Shown: positions 10,551-22,285, counted from the first letter of the stretch. The stretch: DNA of 64,000 bases from Agrypnia vestita (GCA_016648135.1 JADDOH010016554.1:1-64000); one strand, 5' to 3'. Numbers and translations are program-made. Notes: generated by a model from the letters alone, not told the origin.

Positions 10551-10681
10551 ATATGCCGGTGGTGACCTTGAAGCTGGGATCCACCCTCAACCCTGATGAC
10601 ATCAAGGAAGGGGATGACGTCTACTTCGAATGCAATGTTCGAGCCAACCCCAAGGCGTACAGGCTTGCCTGGTACCACAAT
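10551..10681 (+). CDS. Internal exon of a sidestep-like immunoglobulin-superfamily adhesion protein
   Basis: A 131-bp exon lies between a polypyrimidine acceptor (CGTCTTACAG ending 10550) and a consensus donor GTAAGT (10682). It begins with the last two bases of a split codon and ends on a codon boundary (phase 1 in, phase 0 out). It encodes 43 whole codons including LNPDDIKEGDDVYFECNV and RANPKAYRLAWYHN: the first cysteine of an Ig fold followed by tryptophan 13 residues later. The wording NPDDIKEGDDVYFEC is typical of the sidestep family, single-pass neuronal recognition proteins that partner with Beat proteins. The frame is intact and third positions are GC-rich, unlike the surrounding DNA. 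Other exons were not found in this window, so introns here must be long. The family is more certain than the individual gene. Confidence 0.78.
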
Positions 10682-11577
10682 GTAAGTCCATTCAAATATT
10701 CGCTATAAATAAGTTTTATTCCATCAGCATTGTAAATTATATTTTTCAATGATTACTCAAAATGAAAACAATTCATAAAAATGCAGGTATAACAAACAAT
10801 CGAAAAATGGATTCAAAAATTTTATCGTATCTTTAATAAATGGATTCAATTAATTTATTTAATAAATGTACCATCAACACCACGACTAAACATAAGACTT
10901 CCGATCAGACTGATCTTATGATGGAGTGGATGAAACCTGGAGTAAATTAAATTGTAGATTCGTACCGAATATCTTTTATTTCGTCACCATAAACATAATT
11001 AACACTGGGAAATGTTAACTCTCAGTCATAGAGGAGATGCTCCATGGAAATAGACATGATGTATCCATTTTTTTTTAAATTTATTATAAACTTATAGTTT
11101 ATTATGAACCTGAATAAGCGCAAATAAAAAATTAATTACGTCTTTGTAATAATAATAATAATGAATAAATTACAGCATAACCAGATTGTATTTGCAAGAC
11201 CTGGTCCGCCATATCAATTACAAAAAGTAGGTACATATCAGTTACAGAGAAGCAGAAGAAGACTAAATTAATTTATGTACAATAACTAATTTTAAAAATA
11301 ATACATACCAGAAAATACGATAATGAATACACATATATAAGCAATTTGAAAATTCTAAAATAATAATTATAGCTAAAAAGATTTATTATAAGATAATTAA
11401 TGAGTATAATAATTATTTTTGTTATAATCCAGAACGTTACGGCTATGGAAACATATATCTTTAATTAGAGATCCAAAAAATCACCCAATTTCTACTTAAT
11501 ATAAATAAATGTTCCTAATAGAAATGCAATTTAATCGAGGGTGATGTTGGCAACAAGGTACCGAAAAAATGGTGTAC
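10682..11577. other. Probable intron sequence, nothing recognised
   Basis: AT-rich DNA following the exon donor site. No repeat family, reading frame or RNA was identified. Confidence 0.5.
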
Positions 11578-12069
11578 CTATATCTTGTCCTTTTCCAACG
11601 AAGTCAAAATCGACCCTTTTTTGGATATTTTTATATTCACGCTTTTGAAAATGTCATCGTCCATGATCTTCCCAAACAGTGCAACGCCAGATGCAAATAA
11701 ATCCTTTGTGAGAATATCCAATAACGCATCAGACGTAAATATCAATTTAACCGAATCGATATGCATTTTCTCAATCTCTTCTCGTTTTCCGTCCCTGGGG
11801 AAATATAACTTCATCTTAGCCTCTGGAGCGCCCGGGCGCATTGTACTGTGCTCCAGTTCCGGTCAGTTCGTCCTGTACATTCCTCCAGTAATCCCCACAA
11901 ATAAGCTGGAGACAGTGACAATCTCTGGAGCAATCGCATCAGACTTCCCGTTCGATAAACATGACTGCAAGAGTAAAAAGTGCCGGCACGAATGTTTTAT
12001 TAATGGACTGCAGGCTCCGGTGGCAGAAAGATAACAAAGATTTCTACACGGGGCGCTGAATTTAAAAGT
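11578..12069 (-). pseudogene. Unrecognised 164-codon open region with one in-frame TGA
   Basis: On the minus strand the frame is open from 12069 to a TAG at 11578 except for one TGA at 11865-11863. The part after the first downstream methionine (11841) is rich in charged and aliphatic residues, for example KLYFPRDGKREEIEKMHIDS and a C-terminus ending LTSLEKDKI, as in a globular protein. Upstream are several cysteines and histidines. The opposite strand is open for 149 codons over 11585-12034. The long opening is unusual in this AT-rich DNA. It may be a decayed transposon gene or a terminal exon; I do not recognise the family. Confidence 0.35.
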
Positions 12070-12174
12070 TTAAAGACTGTTATAAAGTCTTATCCCTTCA
12101 GCTGTGATCAGTTTGTTCGGTAGGACACTATAGTGTTTAAAATCCGTACAAGAACATCGTTCGAAAGCGTCACT

Positions 12175-12342
12175 TTTAACCTGCACGACGCAAAGCAAGG
12201 TTATGTGTTTATCAACCTATGTATGTATGTTTGTTCTTTTGTGGCGCTCTAGAGACCAAACGCGTGGGCCGATTTTGATGACTTTTACGTGAATCGATTT
12301 CTCTTAATCTTAAGAGTGAATAAATAATGGCTATCAACGCAT
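12175..12342. repeat. Fragment of a dispersed lepidopteran-style repeat
   Basis: ACCTATGTATGTATGTTTGTTC and GGGCCGATTTTGATGACTTTT resemble widely dispersed insect repeats that I recall only in outline. It ends at the border of the TTAA-flanked element. No second copy was noticed in the window. Confidence 0.35.
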
Positions 12343-12346
12343 TTAA

Positions 12347-13230
12347 GGGAGGGGTAAGGTTAATTCGTACAAAAAAGGCATGTTTTGTGAATTTTTTGTG
12401 ACGACACAGTTAAAATCTCTTTATTAAAACTAATAGTACATTAAAGTATGACATTTGAAGAATATTGTGTAAAATTTTCAAGAAGAAATATTAAAAAATA
12501 CGGCAATGGCAGCAATTATTCGGACGTGTCTCGGAAAAAAGTAGAATTGCGGTATCCATCGTAACTTGGTGCTAGATCATCTGAAATCAAAAAATCAAAG
12601 TTCATTCGTTAGATAATAGATTTTCCCAGGTAACACTGGGAGGGTTAACAATTTTTTGGAACAATTTGAAGGGAAAAACGCGATTTTTTGCGAAAAATAT
12701 CGACTAATTTGTTATTAAAAAATAAATATAACAAATTTGAAAAAAGTCTCCAGCATTACCTCGTAAATTATGTACAGAAATAGTGTTCAAAATTTCAAAA
12801 GGATCGGTGCAGTCGTTTTGAAGTTATGATGGACACCGACTTTGAAAACGTGAGATGTGGGGAAAACGCTTTAAAGTTTTGCACACTAAAATTCAAAATA
12901 AAACTCAACACTTATTTTATACTTACACATAATCGTCGATGCCATATTCACACAGCAAAGAGCTTTCATCATCAGCATTTTTTTGTCCTTGTCTACGCAA
13001 AACTCTTCCAATACAAATAGCACGTCCGGTAGTCCTCAGGTGAGCGCGTCTCTTAGCTGCCCGAGCAGGTATAGAAAATGAGTCTGAGTATCGCTCAAAT
13101 GTTCATAATTTCGTCAATTTTGCTCCGATTGACTTGAAATTTTGACACAATATTCTTGCGATGTTATACATTCATTTAAAATTAAAAATAAAATGCAAAA
13201 AAAAAAAGTAAAAAACCTTACCCCCCCCCC
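12347..13230 (+). mobile_element. TTAA-flanked element with G-run inverted ends (family O), copy 1
   Basis: The left end is TTAA then GGGAGGGGTAAGGTTAATTC; the right end is AACCTTACCCCCCCCCC then TTAA. Thus the termini are inverted and TTAA is on both sides, as in piggyBac-type insertions. An inverted copy, similar along its length, lies at 52939-53854. The only conserved reading frame is the short minus-strand one at 12923-13102. Confidence 0.82.
12923..13102 (-). pseudogene. 59-codon reading frame shared by both family O copies
   Basis: The minus frame includes PARAAKRRAHLRTTGRAICI and then VLRRQGQKNADDESSLLCEYG, ending DDYV and TAA. The copy at 53064-53242 keeps the same ending and mostly conservative changes, but has one stop and a 1-base deletion. 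The basic AAKRR stretch and the acidic C-terminus suggest a fragment of a transposase or captured exon. No family is recognised. Confidence 0.45.
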
Positions 13231-13249
13231 TTAAGTTAAATAATGCGGA

Positions 13250-13790
13250 ATGTATTGTACATTCGTGTCTTGTGTCACACACAGACGCGCTACCCTCGGT
13301 GGGGGAGGGCAGATAGCGGGTAGCAGATAGCGGGTAGCAGATCGCGGTCAAGCGAAACAATTAATTGGGCCCGTCCCGGGGCATTTGACATTAATTCAGA
13401 TGTCCTTCCGCGCCGCAAATAGAAGGAGCTCCCGAGGTCCTGTCCCTCCGTATTTATTTATGTGGACAGGGCCGGACCCGACTCACAAACTGTTTACAAA
13501 ATCTTTAAACACGATGAAAATTAAATGACCTCCATTTTGGATCGGTTTAACGTAAAGGGTCGGCGCTGTTACTTATCTTCGCACGAGAGATGTACAGCAG
13601 ATCTTTTATTCAGCGCGGTCATGGGGTAGCTACCCAGCTACCCCATCACTGCAGCGGCCCGGAATCGCAACAGTCAACGTGGTGAAGTCGAAAAATTCTT
13701 CAGGAAATCCCATTTACAAAACAGAAATAATTTTCTCGATATCTTGAAATACAGCCGAGTTAGAGCTTGACCAACGAAAAGTGGCGACTT
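13250..13790. other. Unique region with GC-rich island and strong hairpin
   Basis: It contains a tandem AGATAGCGGGTAGC repeat near 13311-13342 and, at about 13620-13645, an almost perfect hairpin with arms ATGGGGTAGCT and AGCTACCCCAT. No gene is seen. Confidence 0.5.
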
Positions 13791-13794
13791 TGGA

Positions 13795-14180
13795 TCTAAA
13801 ACCCGCCCCGCCCGCACCGGCGGTAACCCCTCGTCCTGTCATTCAGTTCAATCTCGTATTTGCGCGTGAGCTGTGAGATCTTGATTTTCAATATACACTG
13901 AATTATCATGTCCAAAACATCCAAAACAGTCCTGGATGGTGCAAGAATAACTGCCAATGAAGTATTAAAGTTTTGCGGAGCTGAAAAAGCAAATAAATGA
14001 CCAATATTGCCGTTTGACAGGACTCGAGATAGAGTGGTCGCCATTACTGGTTTGTTTCTTTAGTGTTGCCCGACCAAATTTCTATTAAAGGTTCCGAAAC
14101 CGGTCACCGAACACTCTGTATATTATGTATTTTGTAATAAATTTACACCCTGGCAACTTCTGTTTCGCGACAGGGACGCC
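13795..14180 (+). mobile_element. Transposon family F fragment, copy 1, with transposase N-terminus
   Basis: It starts with CCCGCCCCGCCCGCACC and carries ATG at 13908, reading MSKTSKTVLDGARITANEVL, then KFCGAEKANK and stop at 13998. The inverted copy at 27245-27605 keeps the frame longer. Short N-terminal helix-rich starts of this kind with the phrase EKANNGP occur in insect DDE transposases. A second shared block, AACTTCTGTTTCGCGACAGG, follows near 14155. The copy is broken. Confidence 0.6.
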
Positions 14181-14275
14181 CTCCTTCGCACGCCAATTTA
14201 TACTGGTGGCATTCTACAGACGTTCAAAGTTGCGTGTTTTAAAAACGTTCGGTTTATGCCTTCTTCTTTCCTTTA

Positions 14276-14735
14276 AGGTACTGATACACAAGCTTATTAG
14301 TGGCACATGAGCATGTGTAGTATTTACCTTCTTTAACCCTTGCTTAATAGTGGCATGTGTGTACGCACATTGCTAGTAATGAGCATGCTCATTAGTGGCA
14401 CGCTCAAAAATCAACCGCCGGTTGGTTTATGAGCATGCTAATGTCATTCACCATGAGAAGGGGTATCTTTTGAGCATGTGTGAACAGGCTTGCTTATTAT
14501 GAGCATGCTAATGTCATTCGCGGCTAGTATCGATTATCAATGCGATCTTCTCAGTCCGCGACAGATGAAACAAATATGACGCGTTGGGGAGATGATAAAA
14601 CATTACTTTTCGTGACTTATTATAGGAATCACGAATGTCTGTGGAATACTCGATCACCGTTGTGTAAAAATAATATAGCAAGAAATAATGTTTATGAAAC
14701 TTTATGATTCATATACCGCACATCCAACACGTCCT
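14276..14735 (+). mobile_element. Harbinger-type element family H, 3'-truncated copy 1
   Basis: TTA (14273-14275) precedes the end AGGTACTGATACACAAGCTT. Long stretches match the copy at 42064, for example AGTCCGCGACAGATGAAACA and TTATAGGAATCACGAATGTC. Many GAGCATGCTAAT, GTGGCATG and GCATGTGTG units repeat in both orientations. Similarity stops near 14735; the right end is missing. Confidence 0.75.
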
Positions 14736-15262
14736 TAATACTAAATTTGTTCCCTCTTATGACCTGAAAAATCCTACCCGGTTTGTGACTCGCTGTTCTG
14801 CTCTAACAAGTTGACAAATTCTGTATTTAGGCTAGTTATTAATAACACCTAATGATGAGAGGGGCCGCTCCTCTCGAATCTAGAGTAATGACAAAAATAA
14901 CTCAACGCGTGTAAATTACAAAGTTAAGTTTATTATACATTAAAATAAGGAGTGTCCGTTAAACTAGAGAAATTTCGACCGTTCATTTATTTTTATTTTT
15001 TTACTAATTCTATTCTAGTTCGTGAATGCTCGCGAAAACTGCTTTCATTTATTTGTTGAGAACAGGTTAGAATGTCGTTTTTGCAAACATTCACGAATTG
15101 CAATAGGATTTGTTAAAAACAAAATAAAACCGAAAAAGCTACATTTAAACAGACATCCCTTACACCTTATATAGCGCCATTTCCTTAATGCCTTCATTAT
15201 GACGACGTATACCTACCTTTGTTCAATAATACAAAATTACTTTCTGACCACATTATAGATTT
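14735..15262. other. No gene seen
   Basis: AT-rich sequence without recognised repeats or reading frames. Confidence 0.5.
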
Positions 15263-15265
15263 TTA

Positions 15266-15899
15266 CTATTTCTTTGTAAAATATAACAATAATTAAAGAC
15301 GAATTAAAACATATAACATAACACTAAACTTACAGAAATTTAATATATTTCTAAAATGTCAGATGTTTTGAGATGTCAAGACTTTGATAGATTCAATTAT
15401 CATCAATATCGTATCTTATGAATTTCCAACGTCAAATGATTTAGTCAGAATCAGATTTGAGTAATGTACAATTCTTCAAAACTAAGCAGAAATCTAGAAG
15501 AAATAAATTATTATTTGATTTTTTCCCAAAAAAACCCAATTTTGCTGTCATCTGTGAACCAATTGTTTTGTAAATTTTCGAAATTCGTAGTGATGTACCT
15601 ATTATACCGACGGAGTAATTCAAATTTAGAAAATATTCCGCGACGTTATCGGGCCGCTATGCTAATAATCAAACTTTTCTAATGATTCCAATTTGAAAAA
15701 ACCAATCAAATTTCTAAATATCCGAAATTATACTATAATTATTTTTTTTTAACGAAAATTTGATAGATCTTCTTGATCGTCGCCAAGAGTCTGCTTGCCA
15801 ATTTTCAGCTCGATTGGATCACGGGAAAAGGGTCAAAAATCGATCCAAAGTTTTTGTTGACGGCAAGCAAGCAGACGCCACGAGTTAATATAAAGGGAG
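15266..15899 (+). mobile_element. TA-flanked MITE, family C copy 2
   Basis: It ends AAAGGGAG then TA; the left end is decayed to CTATTTC after TA. It shares the family C interior (CGACGTTATCGGGCCGC, TTGATAGATCTTCTTGATCG). It is longer than the 510-bp copy at 2.7 kb because of extra sequence around 15370-15560. Confidence 0.7.
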
Positions 15900-16260
15900 T
15901 AAAAATAGAACATTGTTGTTAATTACATTTTTACAAGTTTTAATTAAGTATACATTGTATCCTTATGAGAGAACCGTTGACCACAAAACAATAAATAGTG
16001 GTTTAAAAATTATTTTTATTAAAATGTACATAATATGTATTTTATACATGTTATGTACATTGACATTGAGCTGCAATATTTTTTGTTTCATAAACGTAAA
16101 TCTTGCATCGACTTTCAGCCGATCTAAATCGATATTTTATAAAAATGTGCTACCCTCTCTACAGGAGGCAATTAGAGAGGAAATTGTTTATATTTTCGAA
16201 AATAAATGTGCGTTGAATTATTATCTGCATTATTTCATATATTTTATGTAAATATGCTAT

Positions 16261-16360
16261 AGCCATCTACAATCGGAAATTTAATAATATTATATAATTA
16301 TATTTATTATATTAAATTTAATAATATTATATTATTATATTATATATACGTGAAATAATT
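16261..16360. repeat. AT-rich palindromic stretch
   Basis: Almost only A and T, with repeated ATTTAATAATATTATAT units in both orientations; a slippage-prone low-complexity tract. Confidence 0.7.
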
Positions 16361-16485
16361 TAAATACAGAACACATAGAACATTTAATTTAAACATTTAA
16401 ACATATGGCTTGGTTGTGATACCTCTATATTTTATTTTAAATTAAAGAATGAAAAAATATACTTTTTAATGTATTATTTACATAT

Positions 16486-16739
16486 GTGGGGTATAAAGGC
16501 AGCAATATCAAAAAAAAAATATTTTGACTGCGGTCACCGTGGATTACTAATATAAATGGTACTGAATTCTAGATTTTATGTTTCTATCTATCCCTTTCAA
16601 AATCATATTTCCTATAAATTTATAGGTTATCCTTCCTGTAAAATCTCAAAAGCAGTACATTATAAATTAGTAATTATGGATGACTGCATTCAATTTTTTT
16701 TTTTGATATTGCTGCCTTTACTTTTATACCCCACGTATG
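16486..16739. mobile_element. Foldback MITE family M, nearly complete
   Basis: The left arm ATGTGGGGTATAAAGGCAGC pairs with the right arm GCTGCCTTTACTTTTATACC, and both arms share a GATTACTAATWTA/TAAATTAGTAATT-type inner part. The element is about 250 bp with no coding capacity. Confidence 0.8.
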
Positions 16740-16744
16740 ATATT

Positions 16745-19700
16745 CTTCCGAATTTTTAACATATACACTACAATACGCATGAAAATTATTGTTCTTCATT
16801 TTTTTTACTTATATAAATTATTTTAATTAATTATTATGACTTTTTGAACGAAATAAAGTGATAGTGTTCTTAGAAAACACATATAAAAATATTGTTATAT
16901 ATTTTTGATAGCATTAAATCTGAGGTTAAGTCAATATAATTAAAAACCAGATAAATTTTATGAAAAGCCCATTACTTGATATAATCCTCATTTCGGCGTC
17001 CACTTGTCAATTACCCCCACCATAACTGAGGCCACACCCCCGTTCAAAAATTTATTTGTTTGCTGGAATAAGTAATGGATAGTTAGCACGCGTCCGTCCT
17101 GGCGCAGATAAGTGCTATCGAAACCGATAGACGTAGAGTTACTGCAAGTGGTCAATACAAAGCTATTTAATTAGTTAATAATATTGTTATATACTTTTAA
17201 AACCAAGATAATGCTTTGTAAACTGTATTTTTTCCAAGCGCATTGTACTCGCTTAAGATCTCCCACAACAGCTCCACTCCGCCCCCACCAGGGTCCTCCC
17301 CGCAGAGGGTAGCTTCTGTTGGATTAAGTAATGCGGACCAGTCTCCTGTTATTCGCCTATTTGTCAAGCTGCTTATTTACCCGAGCAAGGAGCATTCCAA
17401 GGAGTTTCTCTAATAATGGACTTCTCCGCACAGATTAGTTTGATCATGTACAGTCCCATTTGATTGCGCTGGATAAGATATGTGTTCGGGATATTTAATA
17501 ACGGTTCACTTGATACCGAGCAAGAATTCTTGTAATGTAATATTGTTTTATAAATGCGTTCGATAGTGGTACCTACCTACTTTAGTAAATTTAAATTAGC
17601 GGATTCGTTTGTCTTATGCATGGGCGTACTATAAATATAGACTAGTTACAAATCAAAATATCTGCTACACAAAACTGTAACACGAATTACTGTGAACATA
17701 GACGCACATCGCGGGAGTTGGTTAGCGCTATAAGAAAGAAAGAGAAAACATCATAGACTGCCAATATAGAAAATACAGAAATCTCCGTACTCTGAAGTCG
17801 GTTTGAATTTCTCTACAAATTATTGAAATAAAACTCACCTATGAAAGGTTATATCGTCTTCTTTATTATGTGATGAAGCATTTCAACGATTAACATAACA
17901 AACAGACGTATTTAATGTTGGATTTTTTAATTTTTTTTATTAAGGCAAAAATCGCAAAAGGCAAAAAGTAAATACTGCGATTAGCTACAACTTTATACGC
18001 ATTCGTTCTCCAAAATTATGTTTTTTTGTCCTTTCTTATACGTGGTTATGAAAATACTTTCAATTTCTTTCTGACTAATAGATTTAGTACGCAATAGAAG
18101 ACAGCAAAGACTAGATGTCTCAGATTTGCTTTTTAGTGACTAGTCTATATTCATAATACGTCTATGGTCTTATGTGTCGATCAATTTTCTAATTAACTAT
18201 GTAACTAAACATCATGCCATTTCATCCATCTTCTCATGTACGCTTTTTGATTGGTGGTAACAATTTGTTCAGTCTTTAAACGAAATTACAAACGAGTTTC
18301 TCTTGATTACAAATATCTAAAAATAATCTAAAATCTAATAATTACACACAATAAAAGCACGACCGCATTGCTTTGTGGCTAGAAAAAGATGGTAAAGAGC
18401 CTCATATTGTTTACATCTCTCTTCTACATCTTTCATTCTTGATAAAACATCATTCTGTGTCATCGTCGCGTCCTTAAATGTAAACTATCATATTTAACAG
18501 CGTCGCCTGTTCACACACGCTACGGTACGCCTCAGCGCGTTGACAAATAACGGCGCATAAAGGAGCACGTTGCTTTGGCGGGGAACAGCGACCGCTCGCT
18601 GTCATGGCGGATCTCTTGGCTTTTATTACAAAACATTACGGAGGCGCGCTTTGCGCCCGTCATCTCTTTCGCAAAATTTTCTTAATTTTTAGAAAGCTTA
18701 TTTCGTAACCAATTATAATATATACCTACATATATTACAATCTAATAATTACTTCATGTATTAAAATTAAAATAAAAAGCGGTAACGCATCACGAATACA
18801 TATATAGGTAGGTTTGTGTCTTTGGTTCCAAAAAAAATTCAATGAAATATCTAAAATAAAAATAATCTCCCTGGCGGCAGAGTACTGAAACTGGTCTTCT
18901 GCGCAGCAGGCGGGGGATACTAATTTCTACATTACCGACAGTTATGAATCAGACGTGAAAAATAGACGTTCATAAATATCTTTAGTACCTACTTATTTTT
19001 TATAACTAAACTTTTTACAAATTTCACAAGGTGTAACTATTTTTCAAATAAAATTCATTGCAAGTACTAAAATTAAATTTTAAGAATACAGACTATAAGT
19101 AAATAATAAAATATAGCAAAATAAAAGTTAAAGCCTTAAATTCTAACATAAAAATGGCATTATACACTTATATAACTAATATTTAACTGTCACCTTTATT
19201 TGAATATCAAATAATATTCAATATAGTGTTAAATTTGATTTTTATAAATAATAAAATATAAATCAACGCACTAAATACTTATACAAAAAATAGCATTATA
19301 TACAATTTGACACTAGGTAGGTACATTCTTTGGGGAATTTTTGAGAGTCGATATTGGGTGTCTCCAAAACTGTTGTGATTCCAAAAAAGTCCTCGATCCA
19401 AGTAACTGTAAAGGTAAATTAATATAAAACACAAGGTAAAAATGAAAATATTCTAAAATTTCCAACGAAAATGATACATTATACACAGTTTTCATAACAA
19501 ATTTTACTGGGACACCCGCTGAGTGAACATATGCTACGTTTTAATTCTAACATTCACGTATCGACGAAATTATTTGTGGTAGGCGTATTTCAATGAACGA
19601 AGTTAAAAGAAAAATTGATCCATCAAGAAAATTTACATTTATTTTTTGTTTAATAATAAGAAAAAAACAAAGTGAAACTTAAAAATACACGGTGTAACGA

Positions 19701-20380
19701 ATAAGAAAAATATCAGAAAATATATGGCCCAATACAATTTTCCACTTAGTAGAATGAATGGATGAAATTCTATACACTCGTCAAAGATTTTATATAATAA
19801 TAACATTATGAATACGTATTTTATTCTGTACGAAATTTTTCATTTATCATGCGTGTTGGGTTCTTATTTCTAGTTATAGGTTTAGTTTTTTTAATATATA
19901 TCCTATATTATTTCTTGTGTACTTTGGGTAGAGGTCTTTTCATATAAGCTTGCAATTGAGTTAGTGTGGGTGCAGTGCGTAATACGCGCATTGTTTCGTT
20001 GTGTTAAGTTTACGGATACGAGAGGGGCAAAAGATGAAAAGATAGAGACTAGAGAAGGATAAAGAGAGAGACGTCAATCTCAAATATAATGCAGGTTTTG
20101 CCGTGGAAACTGCATCTTCTAACTATATCTTAAATTCCCCACTGCAAAGGCTTCCTAGACTAGCAAACAGATACGAGCAACTGGACGTCTTCGCCAATAA
20201 CTGTATATTATTCAAACATATTTTAAAAGGTTTATTGATAGTATTTGTCTAATTGGAATTAATTAATTGATTTGTATTTGTATGTATATTTTTTATTATA
20301 ATATGACTTTCAAAGCTTGTGCTATAGCAATGTATAATGTAATATATACATTATAACTTTTTTGTTTTTAAATTTCTAGT
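16745..20380. other. Long unique AT-rich stretch, no gene
   Basis: No reading frame or dispersed repeat was recognised over 3.6 kb, the longest unique-looking stretch here. GC-richer islands occur at 17240-17480 and 18490-18670. Consistent with a long intron. Confidence 0.5.
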
Positions 20381-20625
20381 AGGTGTATTATGTTTTTCTT
20401 ATGCTTCTGCTTTTTATATACTTGGTTTTTACATCATATTATACTTATCTTTATATACTTTCTACATTTTAAGTATTTTCTTTTCTCTTTATGTCATTAT
20501 TATGTTTACATGTTATTGTTTTTTCTCTTTAAACTATATATTCTGTTAATGTACACTTACCTATCTGTTGTAAAAGCCCTTAAGGCCTTAATTAATAAAT
20601 AATATAAATAAATAATGGATAGGTA
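20380..20625 (+). repeat. Probable LINE 3' untranslated tail
   Basis: A T-rich sequence leading into TAAAAGCCCTTAAGGCCTTA and an AATAAATAATATAAATAAAT tail, typical of the 3' ends of insect CR1/Jockey LINEs. The coding part is missing. Confidence 0.45.
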
Positions 20626-20706
20626 CATCTACTCATGAAAATCTGATATATGACCGTATACCTACATTATCTACATTGTAAGTAGCTACCTACATACTAT
20701 CTGTTA

Positions 20707-20930
20707 CCCGTAAAAAATGATGGAACATTGTTTCGCATCTTTGCTAATCCCTAGTATATATTTATAGCATATTTTTCGCGCTCCACGGAGAGGCGACCTT
20801 AACAACATGCGTGAAACGGCCGGTTCGGGTTTGGTGGCCCGGGGTTCAAGCCGTTTAATTTCGGTCCTTTAGGCATGAATTCGAACGAAATTACGGGGAC
20901 ACACACGGAATTATTATGTTTGATATTATT
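20707..20930 (+). repeat. Dispersed repeat family G, copy 2
   Basis: It matches 10196-10425 in the same orientation, with GAAACGGCCGGTTCGGGTTT and GAATTCGAACGAAATTACGG. A small deletion after CCCGGGGTTCAAGCC separates the copies. Confidence 0.65.
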
Positions 20931-21479
20931 ACGGATTATACAACATTTTTTTATAGAATATACATTGAGTGAACAAAACTATGCATAACCCTGGAACAAC
21001 ACCCAAGCTTAGCGAATAAACGTATTCAACTTTAATTTAGCTCCAGTGAAACTTATTACACGACACTTATTGCTGTTCAGCGCCATTTCGTTTCTTCTGC
21101 ACCACGAGTTTAATTTTTCAAAAACTTTTTTCACCTCGTTTTATTTTTGAGCACGTCCATGGTACGGAATATTTTAAGGTCGTACGAACATACACTTTAG
21201 AAAGGGTACAAAGTATTTGATACTGAAAATGAAAAGCATAGGCCCAGAAGTGATTCTTTCGAAACCTCCAAGTTTTAATGAATAAATTATGTGGCCAAAA
21301 ACAAGGTAAATTATAAATTTTATTAGACATTTAAAATTATTTATTAATAATAAAGTAACATAAATCAAAAAATGTATATTCAAACGCAAGAATGGTATAG
21401 GTAACACTCTCTTAAATTGTGAGTACCCTGTACCAGTAAAGATGAAAATAAACAAAATGTAAATTTGAAAGTACACAAA

Positions 21480-21880
21480 AATATCGTCACAAGATGATAG
21501 AAGCAGAAATAATTGTACGTAATCTGGGATTTTACAGCACTATACGATTTTACACTAAAATGGAAATTGCTACAAAAGTCTTGCATAATCTAACAGTTTT
21601 GCGAAACGTCCAAAACAAAGATCGCTATAAATACGGAGGCATCATGCTGCGCAGGCACAGTTGTTTGATAAACGACACAGCCTTAGAAGCTAGCGAACGG
21701 AAACCCACGCGATACCATAAACGAGTAATAGACCAGAGTAAAGCGAAATAGAAAAGTACCTACCCACGTATTTGTGTAATATTCAGGAATGACAGGTAGA
21801 GCGGATTACTAAATTGGTGTGAATTAAAGAACGTTGCTCCGATCACATTCGTGTCCAGTGACTTGAGTTGATAAATAAAA
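21480..21880 (+). repeat. LTR-retroelement fragment related to family K
   Basis: GGATTTTACAGCACT, ATTTTACA and GGAAATTGCTACAA match 46060-46110; TGTGAATTAAAGAACG, GTGTCCAGTGACTT and AATAAAACTTTAAT match the downstream parts of LTRs at 41.0, 45.4 and 46.3 kb. This looks like an old LTR lacking its promoter end. Confidence 0.45.
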
Positions 21881-22285
21881 CTTTAATAAAGATGTATTAT
21901 ACATGTCTCATAGAGACGAAATTATATTTTTTATGAGAAAGTAGGTATGGAAGTCTTCAGGTGTTCATAGGGCTTATCGGACTTATAGGACTTATCGTAC
22001 GGCTGGCTTAAGTGATCACTTTACACAATATAACGTTCACCATTTTCACCCATGATAGAATACCAAATCCATTAATTTTTGGAAGTTTTATGTATTGCGT
22101 TCTGAAAAATTTAGTCAAACTCGAAATATTCTGAATTTGAAATAGCCACGATCCCGTCAAAATGTTATAAAAATTTCGGACGATTTTCGTGGTGAATTTT
22201 GTAATAAACTGGGCACCTTCTGAATGAATGAATTGAATGAACGTATGCAACATAAAAATAAAGAATATTTTAAATTTCTTTAAAT

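Noticed and set aside
11585..12034. Plus-strand 149-codon frame with a YIPPVIPTNK...FPFDKHDC stretch recalling the ligand-binding region of a nicotinic receptor
   Set aside because: Only a few residues fit, the cysteine spacing is wrong and there are no splice signals; the minus strand looks more protein-like.
16261..16360. AT-rich palindrome as a replication origin
   Set aside because: Simple AT repeats are common here and nothing else supports an origin.
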